64,000 nt of DNA from assembly GCF_000378985.1 (NCBI RefSeq), contig NZ_KB905370.1, forward strand, positions 5,082,799 to 5,146,798, read 5' to 3'. This document shows, in pieces, positions 56,888-64,000 of the stretch. The position numbers and the translations under genes were made by a program. The notes under the pieces are model-generated. The model had not been told where the DNA came from and searched no databases. It saw only the letters and a list, made by a program, of their open reading frames with translations. This DNA is from Ensifer sp. BR816 (GTDB taxonomy: Bacteria; Pseudomonadota; Alphaproteobacteria; Rhizobiales; Rhizobiaceae). The first letter of the stretch is position 1, and the number at the start of each line of letters is the position of its first letter.

Positions 56888-59551
56888 ATGGAGGTGGCTT
56901 TGGGCGCAGGTGAATTGTCGATATTCCCGTTTTCTGTTGCGCATCTGGCCGCCCAGGGCGAGAAGCCGGCCCTGGTGTTCCCGGGCGGGAGGGTCGTCAG
57001 CTACCGGGAACTGGCCACCCGCGTCGATCGGCAGGCAACGGAATGGCGCGGCGAGCGCGGACTGGTGATGCTCGAGGCCGACCTCTCGGAGCACGCGATC
57101 GTCGCCTATCTTGCCGCACTCGATGCCGGTCACGCCGTCGCCTTGCAGGGGCCGTCCGCCACGGGCGCCGATCGCGGGAGCTTCAAGCCGGATTTCTGCC
57201 GTCGCCGCATCGACGGACGCTGGCGCACGGAGCGCTTGGAGGGGGACCGAACCGCCCTCCATCCCGATCTGGCCGTCCTGCTCTCGACCTCGGGCAGCAC
57301 CGGCCAGGGGAAATATGTCCGTCTGTCCAGATCGAACATTGCGGCCAACGCACGGGCAATTGCCGAATATCTCGGCCTCACCGCGGCGGACCGGAGCTGC
57401 CTCATTCTGCCGCTGCATTATTCCTACGGCCTGTCCGTCCTGAACGCTCACATCACAGTCGGCGCGAGCATCTACATCCCCGGCGGATCCATTCTCGATG
57501 AAGGTTTCCTCGACGGACTTGCCGGAAGCGGCTGCACCAATTTTTCCGGCGTTCCCTATTCCTACGACCTTCTGGAAAAGGCGGGCTTCCGCGAGCGGGC
57601 ATTTCCGCGACTGCGATTCATGACCGTCGCTGGCGGACGCCTGCCACCCGAGACGGTCCGTCTCTACAACGAGCACCTGCTTCAGCGCGGCGCAGCCTTT
57701 TTCGTGATGTACGGCCAGACGGAGGCGACCGCCCGCATCGCCTACATGCCCCCGGATCGGCTGCGGGGCAGGGAGGACTGCATCGGCGTCGCGATACCCG
57801 GCGGCAGCCTGACGATCGAGGACGAAAGCGGCCGACTGGTCACCGGTGTGGAGGAACCTGGCGAACTCATCTATCGTGGCGCGAACGTGATGATGGGCTA
57901 TGCCAGCTCGCGGGCCGACCTCGCCGATGATGCCGCGCTTTCCGAATTGCGAACCGGCGACCTGGCGGTCAGGGATGTGGACGGGTTCTTCCGCATTGTC
58001 GGACGGACCAAGCGGATATCGAAGATCGCCGGGCTGCGCATCGGGCATGACGCTCTCGAAGCGGCTTTGGAACGGCATGATATCGCCGCCGCGGTCATTG
58101 GCAGCGATGTCGAAATTCATGCCTATTTCGTGGGAGAACGCGATCCAGATGACATCCGCCGGTTGCTCGTCTCCGCGAGCGGACTGACCCTGCTGCAGGT
58201 CCGGGCGACGCGCATCGACGCGCTGCCGCGCCTGGCATCCGGCAAGGTCGATTACGAGGCTCTCCGCGATAAGGGCCGGGGCGCCGGCGGCTCCTCGCGC
58301 GCAGAAGGCGTCGAAGCGCTGTTCGAGCAGCTTTTCTACCCGCGGAAGGTTCGATCGGAAGACAGCTTCCTGTCGCTCGGCGGGGATTCGCTCCGTTTCG
58401 TCCAGCTGTCGATCGGTCTCGAAAAAATCCTCGGCGAGGTGCCCGAGGCCTGGGAGCGAATGTCGGTCAAATCATTGGCCGCGATGGTCCGCCAGGAACG
58501 CAAGGGATCACAGATCGGCACGGATTTCCTAATCCGGGCGCTGGCCATCCTGCTCGTCGTACTTCACCACGAGACGCTTTGGCCGATCCCGGGCGGCTCG
58601 GCGACGATGGTCATTCTCGCCGGATTCGGGCTGGCGCGATTCCAGAGCGGCGCTCTGTTGTCGGGCTCGCTTTGGCCACTGCTACGGCCGTTGGCGCAGA
58701 TCCTGGTTCCCTATTATCTGATTGTTGCCGCCTACGCTCTTGCCTGGGGAGACGTGCCCTGGGCCTCGGTCTTCCTGGTCGGCAATTTCGGCTTCGCCGA
58801 TCCCGAGCGGCACAGCATGGTACCGTATCTCTACTGGTTCATCGAGGCCTATTGCCAGATGGTGCTGGTGTTTGCCGCTCTGTTCGCCGTGCCGCCCATC
58901 AGGCGCTTCGCCGCCGTTCGGCCCTTTGCCGCCGGCATGGCGCTGCTTGCCGCCGCCTTTGCCGCCCGTATGGCGCTGCCGCAGCTTTGGGACATTGGCA
59001 ACCGCCAGATCTTCACGCTGCCGTGGATCTTTCACCTGGCCGTAGTCGGCTGGTGCGCGGCGCTGGCCCGGAGCTGGGCCCAGCGGCTCGCAGTCATGGC
59101 GGCAGGCACGGGAATCTACCTGTTTCTCGGTCTATACGAGGGGGTCTGGATCGGCACGAAGATCAAATATCTGCTGCAGATCGCGGTTCTCGCGGCGCTC
59201 CTGTTCCTGCCGCGCATTCGTCTGCCGCAATGGGCGGTCCATCTTGTCCTGCCGCTTTCGGCGGCGGGCTTTCATATCTATATCCTGCACCGCTTCGTGC
59301 CCGAACTCCTGCTGGCGCCGGTGCAGCCGTTCCTTCCACCACTCGCCTATTCGCTCGCTTCGATCGCCGGTGGCGTCATGTTGGGGCTCGCGGTCTGGTC
59401 GGGTCAGCGCGAGCTTTTCAAATGGCTCGTGCGCGCCAGGGCCGGCGCTCTCCCGGCGGATTGGCCGGCCGGGATCAAGTCCTGGCTCACTTCAGGCCGC
59501 CCATTTTTCGCCCTCGGTCCTCAGGAAGAAAACCAGGTCCAGCGTCAGTGA
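56888..59551 (+). CDS. Adenylation domain - carrier domain - AT3 membrane acyltransferase fusion
   Basis: An 887-residue three-part protein. (1) Adenylation domain (about 10-460): A3 TSGSTGQGK (134-142), A5 MYGQTEA (274-280), A7 RTGD (355-358), A10 lysine K453, all intact. (2) Carrier domain (about 470-535) with the pantetheine serine S501 in LGGDS. (3) About ten membrane helices (546-845) starting RALAILLVVLHH; R550 and H560-H561 match the Acyltransferase-3 signature. It could activate a small acid or amino acid, hold it as a thioester and pass it to a surface lipid or glycan, like a fused Dlt pathway. The substrate is unknown. The start is uncertain: GGAGGTGG (56890-56897) overlaps the ATG and precedes a TTG at 56900. 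The 3' end overlaps the DinB gene by 60 bp. Confidence 0.9.
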   Translation: MEVALGAGELSIFPFSVAHLAAQGEKPALVFPGGRVVSYRELATRVDRQATEWRGERGLVMLEADLSEHAIVAYLAALDAGHAVALQGPSATGADRGSFKPDFCRRRIDGRWRTERLEGDRTALHPDLAVLLSTSGSTGQGKYVRLSRSNIAANARAIAEYLGLTAADRSCLILPLHYSYGLSVLNAHITVGASIYIPGGSILDEGFLDGLAGSGCTNFSGVPYSYDLLEKAGFRERAFPRLRFMTVAGGRLPPETVRLYNEHLLQRGAAFFVMYGQTEATARIAYMPPDRLRGREDCIGVAIPGGSLTIEDESGRLVTGVEEPGELIYRGANVMMGYASSRADLADDAALSELRTGDLAVRDVDGFFRIVGRTKRISKIAGLRIGHDALEAALERHDIAAAVIGSDVEIHAYFVGERDPDDIRRLLVSASGLTLLQVRATRIDALPRLASGKVDYEALRDKGRGAGGSSRAEGVEALFEQLFYPRKVRSEDSFLSLGGDSLRFVQLSIGLEKILGEVPEAWERMSVKSLAAMVRQERKGSQIGTDFLIRALAILLVVLHHETLWPIPGGSATMVILAGFGLARFQSGALLSGSLWPLLRPLAQILVPYYLIVAAYALAWGDVPWASVFLVGNFGFADPERHSMVPYLYWFIEAYCQMVLVFAALFAVPPIRRFAAVRPFAAGMALLAAAFAARMALPQLWDIGNRQIFTLPWIFHLAVVGWCAALARSWAQRLAVMAAGTGIYLFLGLYEGVWIGTKIKYLLQIAVLAALLFLPRIRLPQWAVHLVLPLSAAGFHIYILHRFVPELLLAPVQPFLPPLAYSLASIAGGVMLGLAVWSGQRELFKWLVRARAGALPADWPAGIKSWLTSGRPFFALGPQEENQVQRQ

Positions 59552-60004
59552 CGGCCGTCCGAGCGCAGTCAAGATCGCATGCGCCTGTCCCCGGTGATGG
59601 GTTTGGTGATTGAAGAAATGGGCGAGCGTGGCACCGACTTTCTGCGTGATTTTGTCGGGCATGGTGAGCGGTGAGTAGGTGAAGTGCGCGTCGATCCGTG
59701 CCTCGTCGAGGCTGTCTAGCCAGGCGATGATGCGCTCATCTTCTTCGACCCGCGCTGCCGTCAGGGCGCTGAGGGTTTCGCCGAGGATCGCGTCGAGTTT
59801 CGTCGGTGCCTCGCCGTCCCCGGTGAACCGCTTCATCCAGATCCGGTCGGCGACGAGGATATGGTTGAGTGTTGCATGCAGCGAGCCGAAGAAGGCGCCC
59901 TTGTCCTGCCGGTATTCCGCCTCGGAGAGTTCTGCCGCGGCCGCATAGACCCGCCCGTTGGCCCAGCGATTGTAGTCGGCAAACATGCGGTAATGGTCGA
60001 GCAT
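59492..60004 (-). CDS. DinB family metalloenzyme-like protein
   Basis: A 170-residue four-helix-bundle protein with the DinB metal triad: H48 in SLHATLNHILVADRIW and H133/H137 in HFFNHQTHHRGQ. DinB-like proteins include mycothiol- and bacillithiol-dependent transferases; in alphaproteobacteria the thiol partner and substrate are unknown. It overlaps the 3' end of the fusion gene (56888) tail-to-tail by 60 bp and diverges from the GST gene. Confidence 0.88.
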   Translation of the reverse strand: MLDHYRMFADYNRWANGRVYAAAAELSEAEYRQDKGAFFGSLHATLNHILVADRIWMKRFTGDGEAPTKLDAILGETLSALTAARVEEDERIIAWLDSLDEARIDAHFTYSPLTMPDKITQKVGATLAHFFNHQTHHRGQAHAILTALGRPSLTLDLVFFLRTEGEKWAA

Positions 60005-60144
60005 ATGCTTTCTCCCCTGCTGTCCCGCCAGCCTAGCGCGGATTGATATTCGCGTGTGGAATGCAACTCATGAAATTTACTGATTTGATCGGCTGAGCTC
60101 CCTGTCGTCCTATGCAGCGCACGAATTCTTCACCAGGAGACGAC

Positions 60145-60834
60145 ATGACCCGCAAACTCTACGCGCTCTGCGGCACAGACCGGGCGCGGCCCTTTTCGCC
60201 GCATGTATGGAAGACGAAGCTTTCGCTCGCGCACAAGGGGCTTGGCTTCGATGTAGCGACGGTCGGCTTCACCGAAATCCCGAAGCTCGAACAGGGGGCG
60301 ACGAAGATCGTACCGCTGCTTCGTGACGGCGAAAGACTGGTAAGCGACAGCTTCGACATCGCCCTTTATCTGGAAGAGGCTTATCCTGACCGCCCGACCC
60401 TGTTCGGCGGCGCGGGCGGCAAGGCGATGGCCCGCCTCGTCGAAGGCTGGTCGCAGATGACGTTGCACCCGGCAATCGGGCGTATCGCCATCATGGATAT
60501 CCATGACAGCCTTGATCCGGTGGACCAGGTCTACTTTCGGCAAAGCCGCGAGCAGCGCTTCGGCAAGTCGCTCGAGGCGACCGCGGCGGCGGGGCAGACG
60601 GACCTCGAAACCTTCTCGGCTAAGCTCGAGCCGCTGCGCCACATGCTGAAGTTTCAGTCCTTCATTGGCGGCGATGGCCCGCTTTTTGCCGACTACATCG
60701 TCTTCGGCGCACTGCAGTGGGCGCGCATCGTTTCGCCGCATCGCCTGCTTGCCGCCGGCGACGTCGTTTCGGACTGGTTCGAACGTTGCCTCGATCTTCA
60801 TGATGGCCTCGGTCGTTCCGTGACAGCGGCGTGA
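60145..60834 (+). CDS. Glutathione S-transferase family protein
   Basis: A 229-residue protein with an N-terminal thioredoxin-like domain (KLYALCGTDRARPFSPHVWKTKLSLAHKGL; KIVPLLRDGERLVSDSFDIALYLEEAYP with the glutathione-contacting VSDS) and an all-helical C-terminal domain. It resembles the LigE/beta-etherase-like GST branch. AGGAG precedes ATG 60145. Its substrate is unknown. A stem-loop at 60848 follows the stop. Confidence 0.88.
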   Translation: MTRKLYALCGTDRARPFSPHVWKTKLSLAHKGLGFDVATVGFTEIPKLEQGATKIVPLLRDGERLVSDSFDIALYLEEAYPDRPTLFGGAGGKAMARLVEGWSQMTLHPAIGRIAIMDIHDSLDPVDQVYFRQSREQRFGKSLEATAAAGQTDLETFSAKLEPLRHMLKFQSFIGGDGPLFADYIVFGALQWARIVSPHRLLAAGDVVSDWFERCLDLHDGLGRSVTAA

Positions 60835-60847
60835 AACTCTCGTCAGC

Positions 60848-60878
60848 AGCGGCGAATCATCGCCGCTCCCCCTTGTTT
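60848..60878 (+). terminator. Probable terminator after the GST gene
   Basis: Perfect 8-bp stem AGCGGCGA / TCGCCGCT with a 4-base loop (60848-60867), followed by CCCCCTTGTTTT, starting 14 bp after the stop. Confidence 0.5.
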
Positions 60879-60936
60879 TGCGCGGCATTGGCGGCTAATG
60901 AACCGCCACTTTCTCAAGAGCAAGGGAATTGAGCCA

Positions 60937-61359
60937 ATGGCGATTGAACGTACCTTTTCGATGATCAAGCCGGATGCGACGAAGCGCAACCTGACCGGCG
61001 CCATCACCAAGATGCTCGAAGACGCCGGCCTGCGCGTCGTCGCATCGAAGCGCGTCTGGATGAGCCGCCGCGAAGCCGAAGGCTTCTACGCCGTCCACAA
61101 GGAGCGCCCGTTCTTCGGTGAACTGGTCGAGTTCATGTCCTCCGGCCCGACCATCGTTCAGGTTCTCGAAGGCGAGAACGCCATTGCCAAGAACCGCGAA
61201 GTGATGGGCGCCACCAACCCGGCCAACGCTGACGCAGGCACGATCCGCAAGGTTCATGCGCTGTCGATCGGCGAAAACTCGGTTCACGGTTCCGACGGAC
61301 CGGAAACGGCTGCCGAAGAAATCGCCTACTGGTTCGCCGGCACCGAGATCGTTGGCTGA
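60937..61359 (+). CDS. ndk: Nucleoside-diphosphate kinase
   Basis: A 140-residue enzyme equilibrating NDPs and NTPs. The phosphohistidine is H117 in ENSVHGSDG, and [15 protein letters not shown] starts the fold. The ATG at 60937 is preceded by AAGGGA; the ORF opens earlier at 60898. A TGGCGG/CCGCCA hairpin (60889-60908) lies in its 5' untranslated region. A terminator follows at 61407. Confidence 0.97.
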   Translation: MAIERTFSMIKPDATKRNLTGAITKMLEDAGLRVVASKRVWMSRREAEGFYAVHKERPFFGELVEFMSSGPTIVQVLEGENAIAKNREVMGATNPANADAGTIRKVHALSIGENSVHGSDGPETAAEEIAYWFAGTEIVG

Positions 61360-61406
61360 TTCACATTCCTCGCTTCAGCCTATAAAGGCTTGAAACGATT
61401 CTTCGA

Positions 61407-61435
61407 AACCGGGGCGGAGACGCCCCGGTTTTCTT
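61407..61435 (+). terminator. Rho-independent terminator after ndk
   Basis: Perfect 10-bp stem AACCGGGGCG / CGCCCCGGTT with a GAGA loop followed by TTCTT. It also abuts the stop of the convergent lipoprotein gene (61434). Confidence 0.85.
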
Positions 61436-61934
61436 ATGTCGCGCAGGCGGCTGTGTCGAAATGCGTCGGCGCCAGCCCGTTCCGGAAGACTTCCGGATTC
61501 TTGTCGTAGGCCGGCCCCACGACCAGGGGCCGCGCTGGCATCACGCTCTGATCGACGTCGGAAGTTACCGCCGTTTCCAGCTTCTGCAGTGTCGCTCCGT
61601 CCGGCCCCTTGACCTCGATCGTCACCGCATAGGGCTTTTCCTTCTTGACGCAGGTGATATCGGGGCTCTCCAGCACCACTTTGTCGAGCTTCGGAAAGAG
61701 CTTGCGCGTCAGCGTCAGCGGCTCGCCGCCGGCCGGGTTCTCGAAGGTCGCCACGACGACGCTGCCGTCCGGGACCGGCTGCGTCTTGTTGAGAGTGATA
61801 ACGTAAGTGGCATAGGCCAGGCGGTAGTTGAAGACGAACATCTTTCCGGTCAGCTTCAGCGGGTCCGGGCCGGTCTCGCGCTGGCAACCGGCGAGCGCCG
61901 CCGCAACCAGGGCAATGGCGATGACTTTTCTCAT
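61434..61934 (-). CDS. Lipoprotein of unknown function
   Basis: A 166-residue protein with a lipobox LAGC (residues 14-17; MRKVIAIALVAAALAGCQRE), so it is probably a lipid-anchored periplasmic protein. The mature part is beta-strand-rich (FNYRLAYATYVITLNKTQPV, DGSVVVATFENPAGG) with a later cysteine pair (ITCVKKEK and the C-terminal DTAACAT). The ATG at 61934 overlaps the upstream CGNR gene stop (ATGA). No family recognised. Confidence 0.8.
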   Translation of the reverse strand: MRKVIAIALVAAALAGCQRETGPDPLKLTGKMFVFNYRLAYATYVITLNKTQPVPDGSVVVATFENPAGGEPLTLTRKLFPKLDKVVLESPDITCVKKEKPYAVTIEVKGPDGATLQKLETAVTSDVDQSVMPARPLVVGPAYDKNPEVFRNGLAPTHFDTAACAT

Positions 61935-62491
61935 GGCTGCGTTTCCTCTTTGTTGCGGCGGTAGTGGCGTTTGGCCTTCGTGCGGTTGCCGCAAACTGCC
62001 ATGTCGCACCAGGTCCTGCTCCTGTTGCGGCTGCGGTCGAGGAACAGCCATTCGCAGTTCGGGCATATCTTCAGCCGATCGGGCTCCGGATTGGCAGCGA
62101 GGCTGAGCGCCGAATGCGCAGTGGCGACGTCGAGCGCGATATAATCGCAGCGCTCGGATGGCCGGCGCAGGATGGCCGCAATCGCCTCAAGCAGGTCGGC
62201 GAGGAGGCCCGGCCGGTCTTCGGACCGTATCTGCGCCCGGAAATGCCGATCCGTCGCCTCGCGCAGATCGATCAGCGACGCCTGCCTCTCAGGCCCGATC
62301 GGCGCTAGCGTGCCGAAACGCGTCTTCTCGGCGCCATGGAGATTGGCAGCTTCGGCAAAGCCCTCGATTGCCGCTCCATCGGCGAAACGATCGATCCGGC
62401 GCCTCGGGTCGAAGCGCAGAACCACGGAATTGGCCACATCGAGCGCCAATGCGCCGCCGGAGAATCGATGTGCGGTCCAAGTGAAGCTCAT
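61931..62491 (-). CDS. CGNR zinc-finger / ABATE-domain protein
   Basis: A 186-residue putative regulator: an ABATE-type N-terminal domain (about 1-130; GGALALDVANSVVLR) and a C-terminal CGNR finger (CPNCEWLFLDRSRNRSRTWCDMAVCGNRTKAKRHYRR), with zinc cysteines and basic DNA-binding tail. Such proteins are thought to be stress-related regulators. Start ATG 62491. It is translationally coupled to the downstream lipoprotein (ATGA). Confidence 0.88.
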   Translation of the reverse strand: MSFTWTAHRFSGGALALDVANSVVLRFDPRRRIDRFADGAAIEGFAEAANLHGAEKTRFGTLAPIGPERQASLIDLREATDRHFRAQIRSEDRPGLLADLLEAIAAILRRPSERCDYIALDVATAHSALSLAANPEPDRLKICPNCEWLFLDRSRNRSRTWCDMAVCGNRTKAKRHYRRNKEETQP

Positions 62492-62651
62492 GCGAAAAAT
62501 CCTAACTAGTAAAACCTATTTTACCAGTTATATTGCCTCTGTCACTAGGAGCCGCCAAGGAAAGTTGGCCTCCGCGTTTCGCGATTGAAATTGACGCGGT
62601 TTCGGTCTTGGATCGTCTTGATCCCGATCGCCGCGACCGGCCGGATTAGTC

Positions 62652-63548
62652 ATGACCTATTTCCTTCAGCAGATCGCCAACGCCGTTCCCGTGGCAGCGC
62701 TCTATGCGGCGCTCGCCTTCGGCTACGCGATTGCCTTTGCCGTGACGCGGCGCGCCGATCTGACCTACGGCGCGCTTTTTGCCTTTGCCGGGCAGATGTT
62801 CGTGCTCTTCGCGGATTTCGGCTGGAACCGACTGTGGCTGGTCTTGCCGGCAGCCCTCGGTGTCGGTGCCGTGGCGGCGCTGACCTTCGGGCTCGGCGCC
62901 GGGTTGGTCGCAGGCCGCTACGTCATGCGGCCGCTAGCCTTTTCCTCGGCAAATGCGGTGGTCGTCGCCTCGCTCGGTAGCCTCATGGTGCTCATGGAAA
63001 CGGCACGCCTCGCCTCAGACACACGAAGCCTGTGGCTGCCGCCCTTTCTGAACGAGGTCATCGTCTTCTGGCCGGATCCGCAATTTCCCGTGACGCTGAC
63101 GGTCGTGCAGCTGCTGAACACCGCGCTGATGGCGGCGCTGGTCGCCGCCGGTCATTTCCTGCTCAGCCATTCCTATGCCGGGCGCTATTGGCGCGCCGTC
63201 TCGGAGGATCGCGAAGCAGCAGCCCTCTGCGGGGTCGATCCCTCCACCGTCTACATTCTCGCCTATGGCATCGCGTCGCTGATTGCCGCCTTCTGTGGCA
63301 TCCTTGCCGCTTCCTACTATGGCAATATGGACTTCGGCATGGGTCTGACCTTCGGCGTCAAGGTCCTGTTCATCGCGGCGATCGGCGGCCAGACGGCGCC
63401 ATTCTACGCTGCCCTCGGCGCCGCCGGCGTAGGGCTTCTGGAAACGCTGTGGAGCGCCTACGGCCCGATCCTCTGGCGGGATTTCGCGATTTTCGGGTTT
63501 CTGGTCATTGTGCTTGTCGTCACGCGGCGGGAGAAGGTCATTCCCTGA
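62652..63548 (+). CDS. LivH-like branched-chain amino-acid ABC permease, orphan
   Basis: A 298-residue inner-membrane protein with about eight helices and LivH-like sequences (ALYAALAFGYAIAFAVTRRADLTYGAL; the EAA-type loop SEDREAAALCGVDPSTVYILAYGIAS; KVLFIAAIGG). LivH works with LivM, LivF, LivG and a binding protein, but none is adjacent: upstream is the divergent CGNR gene and downstream is convergent moaE. The partners may be elsewhere. Confidence 0.85.
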   Translation: MTYFLQQIANAVPVAALYAALAFGYAIAFAVTRRADLTYGALFAFAGQMFVLFADFGWNRLWLVLPAALGVGAVAALTFGLGAGLVAGRYVMRPLAFSSANAVVVASLGSLMVLMETARLASDTRSLWLPPFLNEVIVFWPDPQFPVTLTVVQLLNTALMAALVAAGHFLLSHSYAGRYWRAVSEDREAAALCGVDPSTVYILAYGIASLIAAFCGILAASYYGNMDFGMGLTFGVKVLFIAAIGGQTAPFYAALGAAGVGLLETLWSAYGPILWRDFAIFGFLVIVLVVTRREKVIP

Positions 63549-63998
63549 TCAGCTCTCGAGAGTCCAACGGTCGCGTGCCGCATCGTCGGCATCCTTGGCG
63601 CTCACCCATTCGCCGGCGCTGCCGTCGGCCCGGTGTTCCTTCTTCCAGAAGGGAGCCGCGGTTTTCAGGAAATCCATGATGAAATTCGCGCCGTCGAAGG
63701 CTGCCTGCCGATGCGGCGAGGCGGTGACCACCAACACGATGTTTTTACCGGGTTCGATGCGCCCGAAACGGTGGATGGCTGTCGCGGCCTGCAGGCCGAA
63801 GCGCTCAACCGCTTCGTGACAGATGCGGCTGATCTCCGCGTCCGCCATGCCTGGATAGTGTTCGAGCTCGAGTGCGTTGAGGGCTCCCGCCTCGTCGCGG
63901 CAGAGGCCCGAAAAGCTGACTATCGCACCGATGTCGGCGCGGCCGCAGGTAAGCGCAGCGACTTCGGCGGCAAGGTCGAAGTCGTCGCGTTGGACGCG
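63549..63998 (-). CDS. moaE: Molybdopterin synthase catalytic subunit, 5' end missing
   Basis: The last 149 residues; the gene runs off the window edge. Readable parts are VQRDDFDLAAEVAAL, ADIGAIVSFSGLCRDEAG, LEHYPGMADAEI, IHRFGRIEPGKNIVLVV, and ASPHRQAAFDGANFIMDFLKTAAPFWKKEH, which are MoaE signatures including the active-site Lys region. MoaE with MoaD adds two sulphurs to cyclic pyranopterin phosphate to make molybdopterin. Its stop directly abuts the livH-like stop. Only a few N-terminal residues are likely missing. Confidence 0.93.
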   Translation of the reverse strand, partial: RVQRDDFDLAAEVAALTCGRADIGAIVSFSGLCRDEAGALNALELEHYPGMADAEISRICHEAVERFGLQAATAIHRFGRIEPGKNIVLVVTASPHRQAAFDGANFIMDFLKTAAPFWKKEHRADGSAGEWVSAKDADDAARDRWTLES

Positions 63999-64000
63999 CA

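Overview
The window looks like a core-chromosome segment of a fast-growing rhizobium, most likely Sinorhizobium/Ensifer. It is GC-rich. The gene order psd-pssA, rpsF-rpsR-DUF2232-rplI-dnaB, fabD-fabG-acpP-fabF-mltG-yicC-gmk and lptF-lptG-lptD-surA-pdxA-rsmA is the order I know from that group. Two copies of a two-hairpin intergenic repeat resembling the rhizobial RIME element support this. The assignment comes from recalled family knowledge, not from a search. No rRNA, tRNA, CRISPR array, insertion sequence or prophage was seen.

Layout. 1-6.8 kb: the 3' end of nadC, a periplasmic Cu/Zn superoxide dismutase, a tightly overlapped minus-strand operon (ygfZ, HD hydrolase, tyrosine-phosphatase-like protein, NadQ-like NAD regulator), exported or small unknowns, a Nudix hydrolase and a SRAP-domain abasic-site protein. 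6.8-14.7 kb: a 51-codon basic ORF, a RIME-like repeat, cysS, three tandem overlapping GFA-family zinc proteins coupled to a prolyl iminopeptidase, citramalate synthase, RarD and a LOG protein. 14.9-20.4 kb: a membrane-anchored Ig/LysM protein, an Atm1-type ABC exporter, and psd-pssA for phosphatidylethanolamine. 20.5-32.7 kb, mainly minus strand: SDR, purF, cvpA, radA, alr, dnaB, rplI, DUF2232, rpsR, rpsF, interrupted by a plus-strand AraC-azlC-azlD cassette. 33-41.7 kb: a Cys-rich copper protein, an aldo/keto reductase, fatty-acid synthesis genes, mltG, yicC and gmk. 41.7-49.3 kb, minus strand: the LPS transport / outer-membrane assembly operon with pdxA and rsmA. 49.6-64 kb: pepA, holC, a probable galactose dehydrogenase, a GNAT protein, a lower-GC orphan, an ABC-F ATPase, a small exported protein, an 887-residue adenylation-carrier-acyltransferase fusion, DinB, GST, ndk, a lipoprotein with a CGNR regulator, an orphan LivH-like permease, and the 3' part of moaE.

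Much of the window serves the cell envelope: phospholipid head groups, fatty acids, D-alanine, peptidoglycan cleavage, LPS export and outer-membrane protein folding. The rest is mainly replication, repair, translation, nucleotide and cofactor metabolism.

The most unusual locus is 56888-59551. One polypeptide combines an adenylation domain with all core motifs, a carrier domain with its pantetheine serine, and a multi-spanning AT3-type acyltransferase. Dlt-like systems divide these three steps among separate proteins. Other points of interest are a 14-codon ORF with two Cys codons upstream of cysS, the triplicated GFA cluster, the operon joining a degenerate-Nudix NAD regulator to a phosphatase and an HD hydrolase, and a near-palindromic operator candidate in front of the galactose dehydrogenase gene.
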